Assembly (NCBI RefSeq): GCF_003289645.1
Contig: NZ_QLYX01000001.1
Location: 372,001-436,000 of the forward strand
DNA from: Actinomadura craniellae
GTDB taxonomy: Bacteria; Actinomycetota; Actinomycetes; Streptosporangiales; Streptosporangiaceae
Length of the DNA: 64,000 nucleotides
Reading direction: 5' to 3'
In this document: one piece after another, positions 25,504-33,661 of the stretch
Layout of the letters: each line of letters begins with the position of its first letter
Numbering within the stretch: the first letter of the stretch is position 1
Translations under genes and position numbers: made by a program
Notes under the pieces: model-generated
The model's database searches: none
What the model saw: the letters and a program-made list of their open reading frames with translations, nothing else
What the model was told of the DNA's origin: nothing

Positions 25504-26339
25504 GCGCGGGAGGCACGATGCGGGTCGGGTTCATCGGACTGGGCAGCCAGGGCGGGCCCATCGCCCGCCGGATCGCCGACTCCGGCGTCCCGACCACGCT
25601 GTGGGCGCGCCGCCCCGAAACCCTCGTCCCGTTCGAGGACACCGCGGCGGTCACCGCCGCGACGCCCGCCGAACTGGGCGCCGCCAGCGACCTCGCCTGC
25701 GTCTGCGTGGTCGACGACGCCGGGGTGCGGGAGGTCGTCGCGGGCCCCGGCGGCCTGCTGGAGGGCCTGCGCCCGGGAAGCATCATCGCGATCCACAGCA
25801 CCGTGCACCCGGACACCTGCCGGGCGCTCGCCGAGCAGGCCGCCGAGCGGGACGTCGCCCTGCTCGACGCCCCGGTCAGCGGCGGCGGGCCGGCCGCCGC
25901 GCAGGGCACGCTGCTGGTGATGGTCGGCGGAGACACCGGGACCCTCGAACGCGCCCGCCCGGTCCTCACGACCTTCGGCGACCCGGTGGTGCACCTGGGG
26001 CCGCTCGGCGCGGGACAGCGCGCCAAGCTCATCAACAACCTGCTGTTCACCGCCCACCTCGGTGTCGCCGAGAGCGCGTTCGCCCTGGCCCAGGAGCTGG
26101 ACGTCGATCCGGAGCAGCTCGCGGTCGTGCTGTCGAAGGGCTCGGGCAACAGCTTCGGGACGAGCATCGTGGGGCGGCCGGACTTCACGCTCGGCCCGAT
26201 GGGCCAGGCCGCCGGCGGGCTGCTGAACAAGGACGTCGGCCTCGTCGCCGACCTGGCCGAGGCCGCCGGCGCCAAGTCCGCCGCCACCGTGCTCGACGCC
26301 GCGGACGCCGCGCTCCGGTCGATGGGGCACCCCCGATGA
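25500..26339 (+). CDS. 3-hydroxyisobutyrate dehydrogenase-family NAD(P)-dependent oxidoreductase
   Basis: The 279-residue protein has the beta-hydroxyacid dehydrogenase signature: GFIGLGSQGGPIARRIADSG (NAD(P) binding), DAPVSGGGPAAAQGTL (substrate loop) and GAGQRAKLINNLLF with the catalytic Lys. The ATG at 25500 overlaps the CoA transferase stop (ATGA). An ATG at 25518 has a stronger GGGAGG and would remove six residues. It probably oxidises a beta-hydroxy acid or reduces a semialdehyde for the pathway, alongside the aldehyde dehydrogenase two reading frames later. Confidence 0.87.
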   Translation: MSAGGTMRVGFIGLGSQGGPIARRIADSGVPTTLWARRPETLVPFEDTAAVTAATPAELGAASDLACVCVVDDAGVREVVAGPGGLLEGLRPGSIIAIHSTVHPDTCRALAEQAAERDVALLDAPVSGGGPAAAQGTLLVMVGGDTGTLERARPVLTTFGDPVVHLGPLGAGQRAKLINNLLFTAHLGVAESAFALAQELDVDPEQLAVVLSKGSGNSFGTSIVGRPDFTLGPMGQAAGGLLNKDVGLVADLAEAAGAKSAATVLDAADAALRSMGHPR

Positions 26340-26422
26340 CCGGCCCGGCACCCGCCGACATCCCCGTGCCTCCGGCGGAGGCCCCCACCCACGACCTGGA
26401 GGTCCGCAATGGCCGCTCTTAA
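26336..26422 (+). CDS. Possible 28-residue coupling ORF before the aldehyde dehydrogenase
   Basis: A frame starting MTGPAPADIPVPPAEAP begins inside the dehydrogenase stop (ATGA) and ends 14 bp inside the next gene. It covers the whole intergenic gap, so it could carry ribosomes to the next start, but that gene has its own GGAGG. It is listed because similar short frames bridge other junctions here. Confidence 0.2.
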   Translation: MTGPAPADIPVPPAEAPTHDLEVRNGRS

Positions 26423-27872
26423 CGAACGGATGCTCATCGACGGAGAGTTGGCGGCGGCCGCCGGCGGCCGTACCTTCGCCAACCTCAACCCGGCGACGGA
26501 GGAGGTGATCGGCCAGGTCCCCGAGGCCGAGGTCACCGACCTGGAGCGCGCGATCCACGCCGCCCGGCGCGCCTTCGACACCACCGACTGGTCCACGAAC
26601 GTGGAGCTGCGGAGCCGCTGCCTGGTACAGCTGCGCGACGCGCTGCGCGAGAACGTCGAGACGCTGCGGTCCCTGTACGTGGCCGAGACCGGCTGCCCGG
26701 TGGGCCAGACGCCGGGCGTCGCGCTGGACGCGGCGATCGGCTACCTCGACCACTACATCGGGCTACTGGCGGGCTACGAGTTCGAGCACCCGATCCCGAC
26801 CAAGACCATCATGGGCATGCCCGCCAACCGGGTGATCCGGCGGGAGGCGGTCGGTGTGGTCGCCGCCATCACCCCGTGGAACTACCCGTTCTACCTGAAC
26901 ATCTGCAAGGTGAGCGCGGCGCTGGCGGCGGGCTGCACGATCGTGCTGAAGCCCGCCCCCGACACCCCGTGGAGCGCGCTGGTGCTCGGCGCACTCGCGG
27001 CCGAGCACACCGACATCCCGCCCGGCGTGCTGAACGTGGTCACCACCAGCGACAACGAGGTGGCCCAGGTGCTGGCCACACACCCGGAGGTCGACGCGGT
27101 CACCCTGACCGGCTCGACCGCCACCGGCCGCAAGGTGATGGCGGCGGCGTCCGGCACCGTCAAGCGGGTGACGCTGGAGCTGGGCGGCAAGTCGGCCGCG
27201 GTCTTCCTGGACGACTTCCCGCTGGAACTCGTCGCCGGGCCGCTGGCCGGCGCCGTGTGCATCCACGCGGGCCAGGGCTGCACGCAGCTCACCCGGCTGC
27301 TGGTCCCGCGGGCCCGCCTGGACGAGGCGGTCGACCTGGCCGCAGCGGCCATGGGGCAGGTCCAGTGGGGCGACCCGACCGACCCCGCCAACGTCATGGG
27401 GCCGGTCATCAACGCCGCGCAGCGCGACCGGATCCTGGGCTACTACGAGTCCGCCGCCAAGGACGGCCGGGTCGTCGTGGGCGGCAAGCCGACCGACCGG
27501 TTCGAGCGCGGCTACTTCGTCGAGCCCACCCTGATCACCGATGTGGACCCCGGCGCGACCGTCGCACAGGAGGAGATCTTCGGCCCGGCGCTGGTGGTGC
27601 TGCCCCACGACGGCGACGACGACGCCGTCCGGATCGCCGACGGCACCATGTACGGCCTGTCCACGGCCGTCTTCGGCGTCGACCAGGAGCGGGCGATGGG
27701 GCTGGCCCGCCGGTTCCGGACCGGCACGGTCAGCGTGAACGGCGCGCAGTGGTTCGACGTCGAGTCGCCGTTCGGCGGCTACAAGCAGAGCGGCCTCGGC
27801 CGCGAGTGGGGCACCGAGGGCCTGGAGGACTTCCTGGAGGTCAAGACCATCTCCTTCCCGCCCGCCCGCTGA
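26409..27872 (+). CDS. NAD(P)-dependent aldehyde dehydrogenase
   Basis: The 487-residue protein is a standard aldehyde dehydrogenase: TPWNYPFYLNICKVSAALAA, TGSTATGRKVMAA (cofactor loop), VTLELGGKS with the general-base Glu, and HAGQGCTQLTR with the nucleophile Cys291. PFGGYKQSGLGREWG closes the fold. GGAGG lies 6 nt before the ATG. Placed before a ferredoxin and a P450, it may oxidise the aldehyde formed after terminal hydroxylation by the P450, giving the acid that the ligases activate. That link is inference. Confidence 0.92.
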   Translation: MAALNERMLIDGELAAAAGGRTFANLNPATEEVIGQVPEAEVTDLERAIHAARRAFDTTDWSTNVELRSRCLVQLRDALRENVETLRSLYVAETGCPVGQTPGVALDAAIGYLDHYIGLLAGYEFEHPIPTKTIMGMPANRVIRREAVGVVAAITPWNYPFYLNICKVSAALAAGCTIVLKPAPDTPWSALVLGALAAEHTDIPPGVLNVVTTSDNEVAQVLATHPEVDAVTLTGSTATGRKVMAAASGTVKRVTLELGGKSAAVFLDDFPLELVAGPLAGAVCIHAGQGCTQLTRLLVPRARLDEAVDLAAAAMGQVQWGDPTDPANVMGPVINAAQRDRILGYYESAAKDGRVVVGGKPTDRFERGYFVEPTLITDVDPGATVAQEEIFGPALVVLPHDGDDDAVRIADGTMYGLSTAVFGVDQERAMGLARRFRTGTVSVNGAQWFDVESPFGGYKQSGLGREWGTEGLEDFLEVKTISFPPAR

Positions 27873-27910
27873 CCGCGGCGCCGATCACCATCCGAGAAAG
27901 AGGATCACCC

Positions 27911-28102
27911 GTGCAGGTCCGCGTCGACTCCGACCTCTGCCAGGGCCACACGCTGTGCGCGATGGCCGCCCCCGACCTCTTCGCCCTGCGGGACGAGGAC
28001 GGTCACGCCTACGCCCCCGACGAGAACGTCCCGGCCGCACAGGAGGAACGGGCCCAGGAGGCGGCCCGTTCCTGTCCCGAGCGCGCGGTCCAACTGTCGT
28101 GA
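27911..28102 (+). CDS. Small P450-type ferredoxin
   Basis: The 63-residue protein has CQGHTLC (Cys10, His13, Cys16) and a distal SCPERAV (Cys54). This C-x2-H-x2-C-n-CP pattern is typical of actinobacterial ferredoxins with a [3Fe-4S] or variant cluster that feed cytochromes P450. It starts with GTG and lies 33 bp before a P450 gene, with a ferredoxin reductase gene further down the same operon. It should pass electrons from that reductase to the P450. Confidence 0.9.
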   Translation: MQVRVDSDLCQGHTLCAMAAPDLFALRDEDGHAYAPDENVPAAQEERAQEAARSCPERAVQLS

Positions 28103-28135
28103 CGACCATCGGCCGCCTCCGGCCTGGAGAAGTTC

Positions 28136-29524
28136 ATGGACACTGAAGAGAGCCGCACCGAAGAGAACCGCGCCGGTGACGCGGAGCGCAGGAAGCCCGC
28201 CATCAGCCTGGACCGGCTCTCCTCCCGCTACCGCCTGGAGTTCGAGGAACTCTCGACCGAGTTCCACGGCAAGTGCCCGGTTGCCTGGAACGACACCCAC
28301 GGCGGCTACTGGTTCACCAGCGGCCACAAGGAGTTGTTCGATCTCGCCCGGCGCGCCGACGTCCTGTCCAACGACTTCGACGTCGAGGGTGTCAGGCGCG
28401 GCTACCAGGGGATCAGCATCCCGTCGCCGACCGGTGAGCGCCGCTTCCGGGGCGGGTTCCTGGAGATGGACCCGCCGGAGCAGCGGTACTACCGGCAGGC
28501 GCTGAACCCCTACCTGTCGCCGGCGGCGGTCCAGGGATGGAAGCCGGTGATCGAGGAGATCACCCGGGCCTGTCTCGACGAGAAGATCGAGAGCGGCCGG
28601 ATCGACTTCGTCGACGACCTGGCCAACATCGTGCCGGCGGTGCTCACCCTGGCGCTGCTCGGCATGCCGCTGAAGGACTGGGACGTCTACTGCGAGCCCA
28701 TCCACGCCATGGTGTACACCCCGATGGACTCGCCGCTGTACGAGCGGGTGCGGGAACTCCAGATGACCATGGGCGTCCACATGATGGAGACGATCAACGG
28801 CATCCGGAACAACCCGCGCCCGGGTCTGATCGACGAGCTGGTCACCTGCGAGATCAACGGTTACCGGCCCGACGACATGGAGATCTTCGGCGTCCTCCTG
28901 CTGCTGATCGGCGGCGGGTTCGACACCACGACCGCGCTGACCGCGCACTCGCTGGAGTGGCTGTCGGAGCACCCCGACCAGCGGGAGCGGCTGAGCCGGG
29001 AGCGGGAGACGCTCCTGGACAGCGCTACCGAGGAGTTCCTGCGGTTCTACACCCCCGCGCAGGGCGACGGGCGCACGATCTCCCAGGACTGCGTGATCAA
29101 CGGCACGGAGTTCAAGGAGGGCGACCGGCTGTGGCTGTCGTGGGCGATGGCCAACCGGGACGAGAAGGTCTTCGAGGACCCCCACACCATCCACCTGGAC
29201 CGGAAGGGCAACCGGCACAACAGCTTCGGGCTGGGCATCCACCGGTGCATCGGGTCGAACGTGGCCCGGGCGACCTTCAAGATCATGCTCACCCAGGTGC
29301 TGGACCGGATGCCCGACTTCGTCTGCGACCCCGCCGGCGCCGTGCACTACGACACCACCGGCGTCATCAACGGCATGAAGCACCTGCCGGCCACCTTCAC
29401 CCCCGGCAAGAGGCTGGGCGCCGGCCTGGACGAGACGATCGCGAAGATGCAGCGCGTCTGCGACGAGCAGCGTCTCGCCGAGCCGGTCACCGTCCGCAAG
29501 GCCCGGGCGAAACTCGATGACTGA
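28136..29524 (+). CDS. Cytochrome P450
   Basis: The 462-residue P450 is cytosolic, with no membrane anchor. It has the I-helix motif GGGFDTTTAL, the ExxR-region FLRFYTPAQ, and the haem loop FGLGIHRCIGSNVAR with Cys371 as the axial ligand. GGAG sits 6 nt before the ATG. Ferredoxin lies directly upstream and a matching FAD reductase downstream, giving a complete class I chain in one operon. The family is not one I can name, and the substrate is unknown. Confidence 0.9.
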   Translation: MDTEESRTEENRAGDAERRKPAISLDRLSSRYRLEFEELSTEFHGKCPVAWNDTHGGYWFTSGHKELFDLARRADVLSNDFDVEGVRRGYQGISIPSPTGERRFRGGFLEMDPPEQRYYRQALNPYLSPAAVQGWKPVIEEITRACLDEKIESGRIDFVDDLANIVPAVLTLALLGMPLKDWDVYCEPIHAMVYTPMDSPLYERVRELQMTMGVHMMETINGIRNNPRPGLIDELVTCEINGYRPDDMEIFGVLLLLIGGGFDTTTALTAHSLEWLSEHPDQRERLSRERETLLDSATEEFLRFYTPAQGDGRTISQDCVINGTEFKEGDRLWLSWAMANRDEKVFEDPHTIHLDRKGNRHNSFGLGIHRCIGSNVARATFKIMLTQVLDRMPDFVCDPAGAVHYDTTGVINGMKHLPATFTPGKRLGAGLDETIAKMQRVCDEQRLAEPVTVRKARAKLDD

Positions 29525-29588
29525 ACGATCGGAGTACCACGTGATCCAGCTGGTGAACGGCCCGGCGGCACGGGAACCGGGCCGGTGA
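29517..29588 (+). CDS. Possible 23-residue coupling ORF between P450 and the DUF35-thiolase-like gene
   Basis: The frame MTERSEYHVIQLVNGPAARE (23 residues in all) starts 8 bp inside the P450 gene and ends with a TGA overlapping the GTG start of the next gene (GTGA). An in-frame GTG at 29541 has GGAG 7 nt upstream and could be the true start. The next gene has no clear ribosome binding site of its own, so translation may pass through this frame. Confidence 0.3.
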   Translation: MTERSEYHVIQLVNGPAAREPGR

Positions 29589-31270
29589 GCGCGCCGCGCC
29601 GGCCGCTGCCGTTCGTCACCCCCTGGAACGAGTTCTACTGGACGGCGGGTGCGGACGGGCGGCTCCGGATCCAGGAGTGCGCGTCCTGCGCGGCACTGAT
29701 CCATCCGCCGAAGCCGTCGTGCCCGCACTGCCGGGGTGCGGAGGTGGGCGTGCGGGAGGTGTCGGGGTTCGCGACGCTGTTCGGGTTCACCGTCAGCCAC
29801 CGGTTCGCGCTGCCGGGGCTGCCGACCCCCACCATCGTCGCCCAGGTCGCGTTGGAGGAGGACCCGCGGGTCCGCCTCACCACGCGCCTGGTGGATTGCG
29901 TCGAGGAGGATCTTCGGCTCGGTATGCGGATGGAGGTGACGTTCGAGCAGGTCGAGGACGTGTGGTTGCCGTTGTTCCGGCCCACCGCCGAGCAGCCCGA
30001 GCAGCCGGCCCCGCTGCCGGAGGACGAGCTGCCCGCCGCGGCGGCCCGGGCCCTGTCGGCCCGGCTGTCGGCCCGGACCGCGCCGGCCGGCCGCAAGTTC
30101 GAGGACGACGTCATCCTGTCGGGAGCCGGGCACTCGGCGATCGGCCGCCGCCAGATGCGCGACCCGCTCGCGTTGACGGTGGAGGCGTGTCGGGCGGCGG
30201 TGGCCGATGCGGGTCTGGCGATGGAGGACATCGACGGTCTGTCGACGTATCCGGGTGGTGGCCTGGAGCACGGGATGGGTGAGGGTGGGGTCACCGCGTT
30301 GGAGGCGGCGCTGCGGATCCGTCCTGCCTGGTTCAACGGTGGTGGGGAGACGTTCGGGCCGGGCGGGTCGGTGATCGCGGCGATGCTGGCGGTCTCCGCC
30401 GGGCTGGCCCGGCACGTGCTGTGCTTCCGGACCGTGTGGGAGTCCACGCACACCCAGCTGCTGAAGGAAGGCCGCCTGCGCCTGGGCGGGGGCGGCCGCG
30501 TCACCGGTGACATGGGCTGGGGCATGCCGTTCGGCGCGACCTCGGCCGCGCACGTCCTGGCGCAGACCGCCCAGCGGTACATGCACCGCTACGGCGCCAC
30601 CCGGGAGACCCTGGGCTGGATCGCGCTCAACCAGCGGGCGAACGCGGCGCTCAACCCCACCGCGGTGTACCGCGAGCCGATGACGATGGACGACTACCTG
30701 GGCGCACGGATGATCACCACGCCGTTCGGGCTCTACGACTGCGACGTCCCCTGCGACGCCTCGGTCGCGGTGATCGTCTCGGCCGCCGACACCGCGGGCG
30801 ACCTGCGGACCCGCCCCGTCCGGGTCGAGGCCGTCGGCACCCGGATCACCGAGCGGCTGGAGTGGGACCAGAGCACGTCCACGCACGAGCCCCAGGTGAT
30901 GGGCCCGGCCGCGCACCTGTGGACCCGGACGTCGCTGCGTCCCGACGACGTGGACGTGGCGCAGCTCTACGACGGCTTCACCTTCAACTGCCTGTCCTGG
31001 ATCGAGGCGCTGGGTTTCTGCGGGATCGGGGAGGGCCGGGATTTCCTGGACGGTGGCAAGAACATCGCCCGGGACGGGGTGCTGCCGCTGAACACCCACG
31101 GCGGGCAGCTCTCCCACGGCCGCACCCACGGCATGGGCCTTCTCCATGAGGCGATCGTGCAGCTCCGCGGCGACGCCGGAGAACGCCAGATCGACAACGC
31201 CCGCGTGGCCGTGGTCAGCAGCGGCGGCCTCACACCCAGCGGAGTCATGCTGCTCCGCACCGACACCTGA
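29585..31270 (+). CDS. DUF35 (zinc ribbon/OB-fold) fused to a thiolase-like, Ltp2-type aldolase domain
   Basis: The 561-residue protein has an N-terminal DUF35 region: a zinc ribbon with Cys32, Cys35, Cys46 and Cys49, then an OB-fold to about residue 130. From about residue 165 there is an SCP2/thiolase-like domain (GAGHSAIGRRQMRDPLALTV; VAQLYDGFTFNCLSWIEALG). The usual nucleophile segment NACATG is replaced by FGPGGSVIAA, and the GHP motif by SHGRTHGMG, so it is not a classical thiolase. Ltp2-type retro-aldolases of steroid side-chain degradation lack the same residues and need a DUF35 partner (ChsH2); here both parts are one chain. The GTG start overlaps a short upstream frame. Confidence 0.82.
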   Translation: MSAPRRPLPFVTPWNEFYWTAGADGRLRIQECASCAALIHPPKPSCPHCRGAEVGVREVSGFATLFGFTVSHRFALPGLPTPTIVAQVALEEDPRVRLTTRLVDCVEEDLRLGMRMEVTFEQVEDVWLPLFRPTAEQPEQPAPLPEDELPAAAARALSARLSARTAPAGRKFEDDVILSGAGHSAIGRRQMRDPLALTVEACRAAVADAGLAMEDIDGLSTYPGGGLEHGMGEGGVTALEAALRIRPAWFNGGGETFGPGGSVIAAMLAVSAGLARHVLCFRTVWESTHTQLLKEGRLRLGGGGRVTGDMGWGMPFGATSAAHVLAQTAQRYMHRYGATRETLGWIALNQRANAALNPTAVYREPMTMDDYLGARMITTPFGLYDCDVPCDASVAVIVSAADTAGDLRTRPVRVEAVGTRITERLEWDQSTSTHEPQVMGPAAHLWTRTSLRPDDVDVAQLYDGFTFNCLSWIEALGFCGIGEGRDFLDGGKNIARDGVLPLNTHGGQLSHGRTHGMGLLHEAIVQLRGDAGERQIDNARVAVVSSGGLTPSGVMLLRTDT

Positions 31271-31301
31271 CGGCATCGAGCGGACCGATACGGAGGACAC
31301 G

Positions 31302-31601
31302 ATGAGATTGCGCGTAGGACAGACGATCCGCAGCGCGGTGGACGCGACGGCGCTGGTGGTCATCCGGTGCCCGGACGACGACCTGACGGTCACCTGCGGC
31401 GGGCGTGAGATGACCGAGGAGGGCGGGACGGGGGAGCAGGCGACCGCGGCCGGCGGCCCCGGCATGGCGCTGGGCAAGCGCTACACCGCCGACGGCGTCG
31501 ACATCGAACTGCTCTGCGTCCAGGCCGGAGACCACCCCGTCGCCGTCAACGGCACGGAGGTGGCGCAGCAGAACGCCAAGCCGCTGCCCGCCTCGGACTG
31601 A
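31302..31601 (+). CDS. Conserved small protein of unknown function
   Basis: The 99-residue protein has no known catalytic motif. It reads MRLRVGQTIRSAVDATALVV, then RCPDDDLTVTCGGREM, a variable acidic/Gly-rich middle, and an ending with LGKRYTADGVDIELLCVQAG and NAKPLPASD. I have an impression of similar proteins in actinobacterial lipid-catabolism clusters but cannot name a family. A good CGGAGG precedes the ATG. It lies 31 bp after the aldolase-like gene and 5 bp before the ferredoxin reductase, so it belongs to the operon and may be an accessory or carrier protein. Confidence 0.75.
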   Translation: MRLRVGQTIRSAVDATALVVIRCPDDDLTVTCGGREMTEEGGTGEQATAAGGPGMALGKRYTADGVDIELLCVQAGDHPVAVNGTEVAQQNAKPLPASD

Positions 31602-31606
31602 CCGAC

Positions 31607-32809
31607 GTGCCGAAAACACCTGAGACACCTGAGCACGTCGTGGTGGTGGGCGCCGGCCTCGGCGGCCTGCGCACGATCGAGCGGCTCCGCGCGGACGGGT
31701 ACCCGGGCCGGATCACCCTCATCGGCGCGGAGGAGCACGAGCCCTACGACCGCCCGCCGCTGTCCAAGCAGGTGCTGTCGGGCGACTGGGAGCCGGGCCG
31801 GGCGGTCCTGCGGGATCGGGCGGGCCTGGCCGGGCTCGACGTGACCGCACGGCTGGGCACCGGCGCCGTCGCCCTGCACGGTACGACCGTCGAGCTGGAC
31901 GACGGCGGCACCGTCGCCGGCGACGCGGTGGTCATCGCGACCGGGCTGGTGGCGCGGCGGTTGCCGCACCAGCCGGACGGGGTGGCCGTGCTGCGCACCC
32001 TCGACGACGCCCTCGCGCTGCGGCGGGCGCTCGGCACGGCCCGCTCGATGATCGTCATCGGTGCGGGGTTCGTCGGCGCGGAGGTCACGTGCGCGGCGCT
32101 CCGCAGGGGCGTCCGGGTCACCGTGCTGGAGGCGCTGGACGCGCCGTGCCAGCGGGTGCTGGGGCGGCGGGTCGGCGAGCTGGCGACCCGGCTGTTCACC
32201 GAGGCGGGCGCCGACCTGCGCTGCGGGACGCGGATCGGCCGGCTGCTCGACGGCCGCACGGTCGAGCTGGCCGACGGGAGCGTGCTGTCGGCCGACCTCG
32301 TGCTCGCCGGCGTCGGTGCCGTCCCGGACCTGCGCTGGCTCGACGGCGCCGGGGTGCGGGTGAACGACCGGCTGGCGTGCAACGAGCGCGGCCGGGTCGT
32401 CGGCATGAGCGGCGTCTGGGCGGTCGGGGACGCGGCCGCCTGGTGGAACCCGGCGACCGGCGATCACCACGGCGGCGAGCACTGGACCCTGACCGGTGAG
32501 CAGGCGGCCCGCGCCGCCTGCGACATCCTCGGCACCGAGCCGCCGGCGGCCGGGCCACCGTATGTGTGGTCCGACCAGTTCGGCCTCAAGGTACAGGTCA
32601 TCGGGCGGACCGACACCGCCGACGAGCTGGTCCAGCTGCATGGCACCGGCCTCGACGGCGGACCCGTCAAGGGCACCGTGGTCGGCTACCTCGCCGGCGG
32701 AGTCCTGGCCGGGGCCGTCTCCTTTGGCGCCCCGGCCCGCTTCGCCCGCTACCGCGCGCTCGTCGCGTCCGGCGCGCCCCGCGAGAAGGTGCTCGCTACC
32801 ATCGAGTAG
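31607..32809 (+). CDS. FAD-dependent ferredoxin reductase (P450 redox partner)
   Basis: The 400-residue flavoprotein has two dinucleotide-binding motifs, VVVGAGLGGLRTIERLRADG (FAD) and IVIGAGFVGAEVTCAALRRG (NAD(P)H), plus the GVWAVGDAAAWW segment that contacts FAD. The length and the YDRPPLSKQVLSG segment match the putidaredoxin-reductase/ThcD type. It should reduce the small ferredoxin encoded at 27911. The GTG start is 5 bp after the stop of the 99-residue protein. Two GntR genes follow closely. Confidence 0.9.
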   Translation: MPKTPETPEHVVVVGAGLGGLRTIERLRADGYPGRITLIGAEEHEPYDRPPLSKQVLSGDWEPGRAVLRDRAGLAGLDVTARLGTGAVALHGTTVELDDGGTVAGDAVVIATGLVARRLPHQPDGVAVLRTLDDALALRRALGTARSMIVIGAGFVGAEVTCAALRRGVRVTVLEALDAPCQRVLGRRVGELATRLFTEAGADLRCGTRIGRLLDGRTVELADGSVLSADLVLAGVGAVPDLRWLDGAGVRVNDRLACNERGRVVGMSGVWAVGDAAAWWNPATGDHHGGEHWTLTGEQAARAACDILGTEPPAAGPPYVWSDQFGLKVQVIGRTDTADELVQLHGTGLDGGPVKGTVVGYLAGGVLAGAVSFGAPARFARYRALVASGAPREKVLATIE

Positions 32810-32823
32810 GGGGAAGACGGGCC

Positions 32824-33600
32824 ATGACTGGAGGGCGTGTGGCCGACGGCAGGCGGGACGGGACCCGGCCGCGGGAGAAGCCGCATCGGATCGCGGACGA
32901 GCTGCGCGCCCTCATCGCGTCGGGTGAGCTCGGCGAGGGCGACTCGCTCGGCCGGGAGCCCGAGCTGGTCGAGCGGTTCGGGGTGTCGCGGCCGTCGCTG
33001 CGCGAGGCGCTGCGCATCCTGGAGGCCGAGGGCCTGATCACCATCGTGCGCGGCGTGCGCGGCGGCGTCGTCGTGCACGAGCCGCACGAGCGGATGGCGG
33101 CGCGGACCGCCGCGCTCGTGCTGCAGTCCAACGACGTGCCGATCGACGACGTGTTCGAGGCCCGCGCGATGGTCGAGCCGCTCGCGGCGAAGCTGATCGC
33201 CGGGCGGCCCGGGCGGGAGGCCGCGGTCGGCGAGCTGCGCGCGCTGGTGGAGCGGCAGCGCGGCCGCGTCGACGACCCCGAGGAGTTCCACCTGGCCAGT
33301 GCCGAGTTCCACGAGCGGCTGGTCTCCCTGGCCGGCAACCAGACGCTGAACCTGGTGGCCGAGATGGTCACCGAGATCCTGTACCGGGCGGTCACCGCCG
33401 TCCGGGAGGACGGCCACACCGTCGGCTCGGTGTCCAGCCGGCGGCGCAGCATCCGGTCGCAGGAGCGGCTGCTCGCGCTGCTCGCCGAGGGCGACGCGGA
33501 CGGCGCCGAGAAGCACTGGCGCGCGCACATGCAGGCCGTCCGGCGCGTCCTGCTGGGGCACATGGGCATGACCGTCGTGGATCTGGAGCACCACTCCTGA
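32824..33600 (+). CDS. FadR-type GntR-family regulator (tandem copy 1)
   Basis: The 258-residue regulator has an N-terminal winged helix (HRIADELRALIASGELGEGD, LVERFGVSRPSLREALRILE, VRGVRGGVVV) and an all-helical FCD-type ligand domain with SAEFHERLVSLAGNQTLNLV. It lies 14 bp after the reductase gene, so the operon may control itself through it. An 81-nt stretch across the helix-turn-helix is identical to the next gene, while the ligand domains are well diverged. The two proteins may thus bind the same operators but answer different ligands. Confidence 0.87.
   Translation: MTGGRVADGRRDGTRPREKPHRIADELRALIASGELGEGDSLGREPELVERFGVSRPSLREALRILEAEGLITIVRGVRGGVVVHEPHERMAARTAALVLQSNDVPIDDVFEARAMVEPLAAKLIAGRPGREAAVGELRALVERQRGRVDDPEEFHLASAEFHERLVSLAGNQTLNLVAEMVTEILYRAVTAVREDGHTVGSVSSRRRSIRSQERLLALLAEGDADGAEKHWRAHMQAVRRVLLGHMGMTVVDLEHHS
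32946..33026 (+). repeat. 81-nt exact repeat in the GntR HTH region, copy 1
   Basis: This stretch, starting GCTCGGCCGGGAGCCCGAGC, is identical at every base to 33784-33864. It encodes the helix-turn-helix of both tandem GntR proteins. Flanking coding sequence differs at many synonymous sites, which suggests recent gene conversion or strong constraint. Confidence 0.9.
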
Positions 33601-33661
33601 GCCCGCGGGCACGATACGATCAGGACGATCAGGCTGGAAGCCGACACGCGCGCCGGCCGAT

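Noticed and set aside
27905-31477. Very long minus-strand open frame opposite the P450 and aldolase-like genes
   Set aside because: It has Arg/Gly/Val/His-rich shadow composition and crosses several well-supported plus-strand genes.
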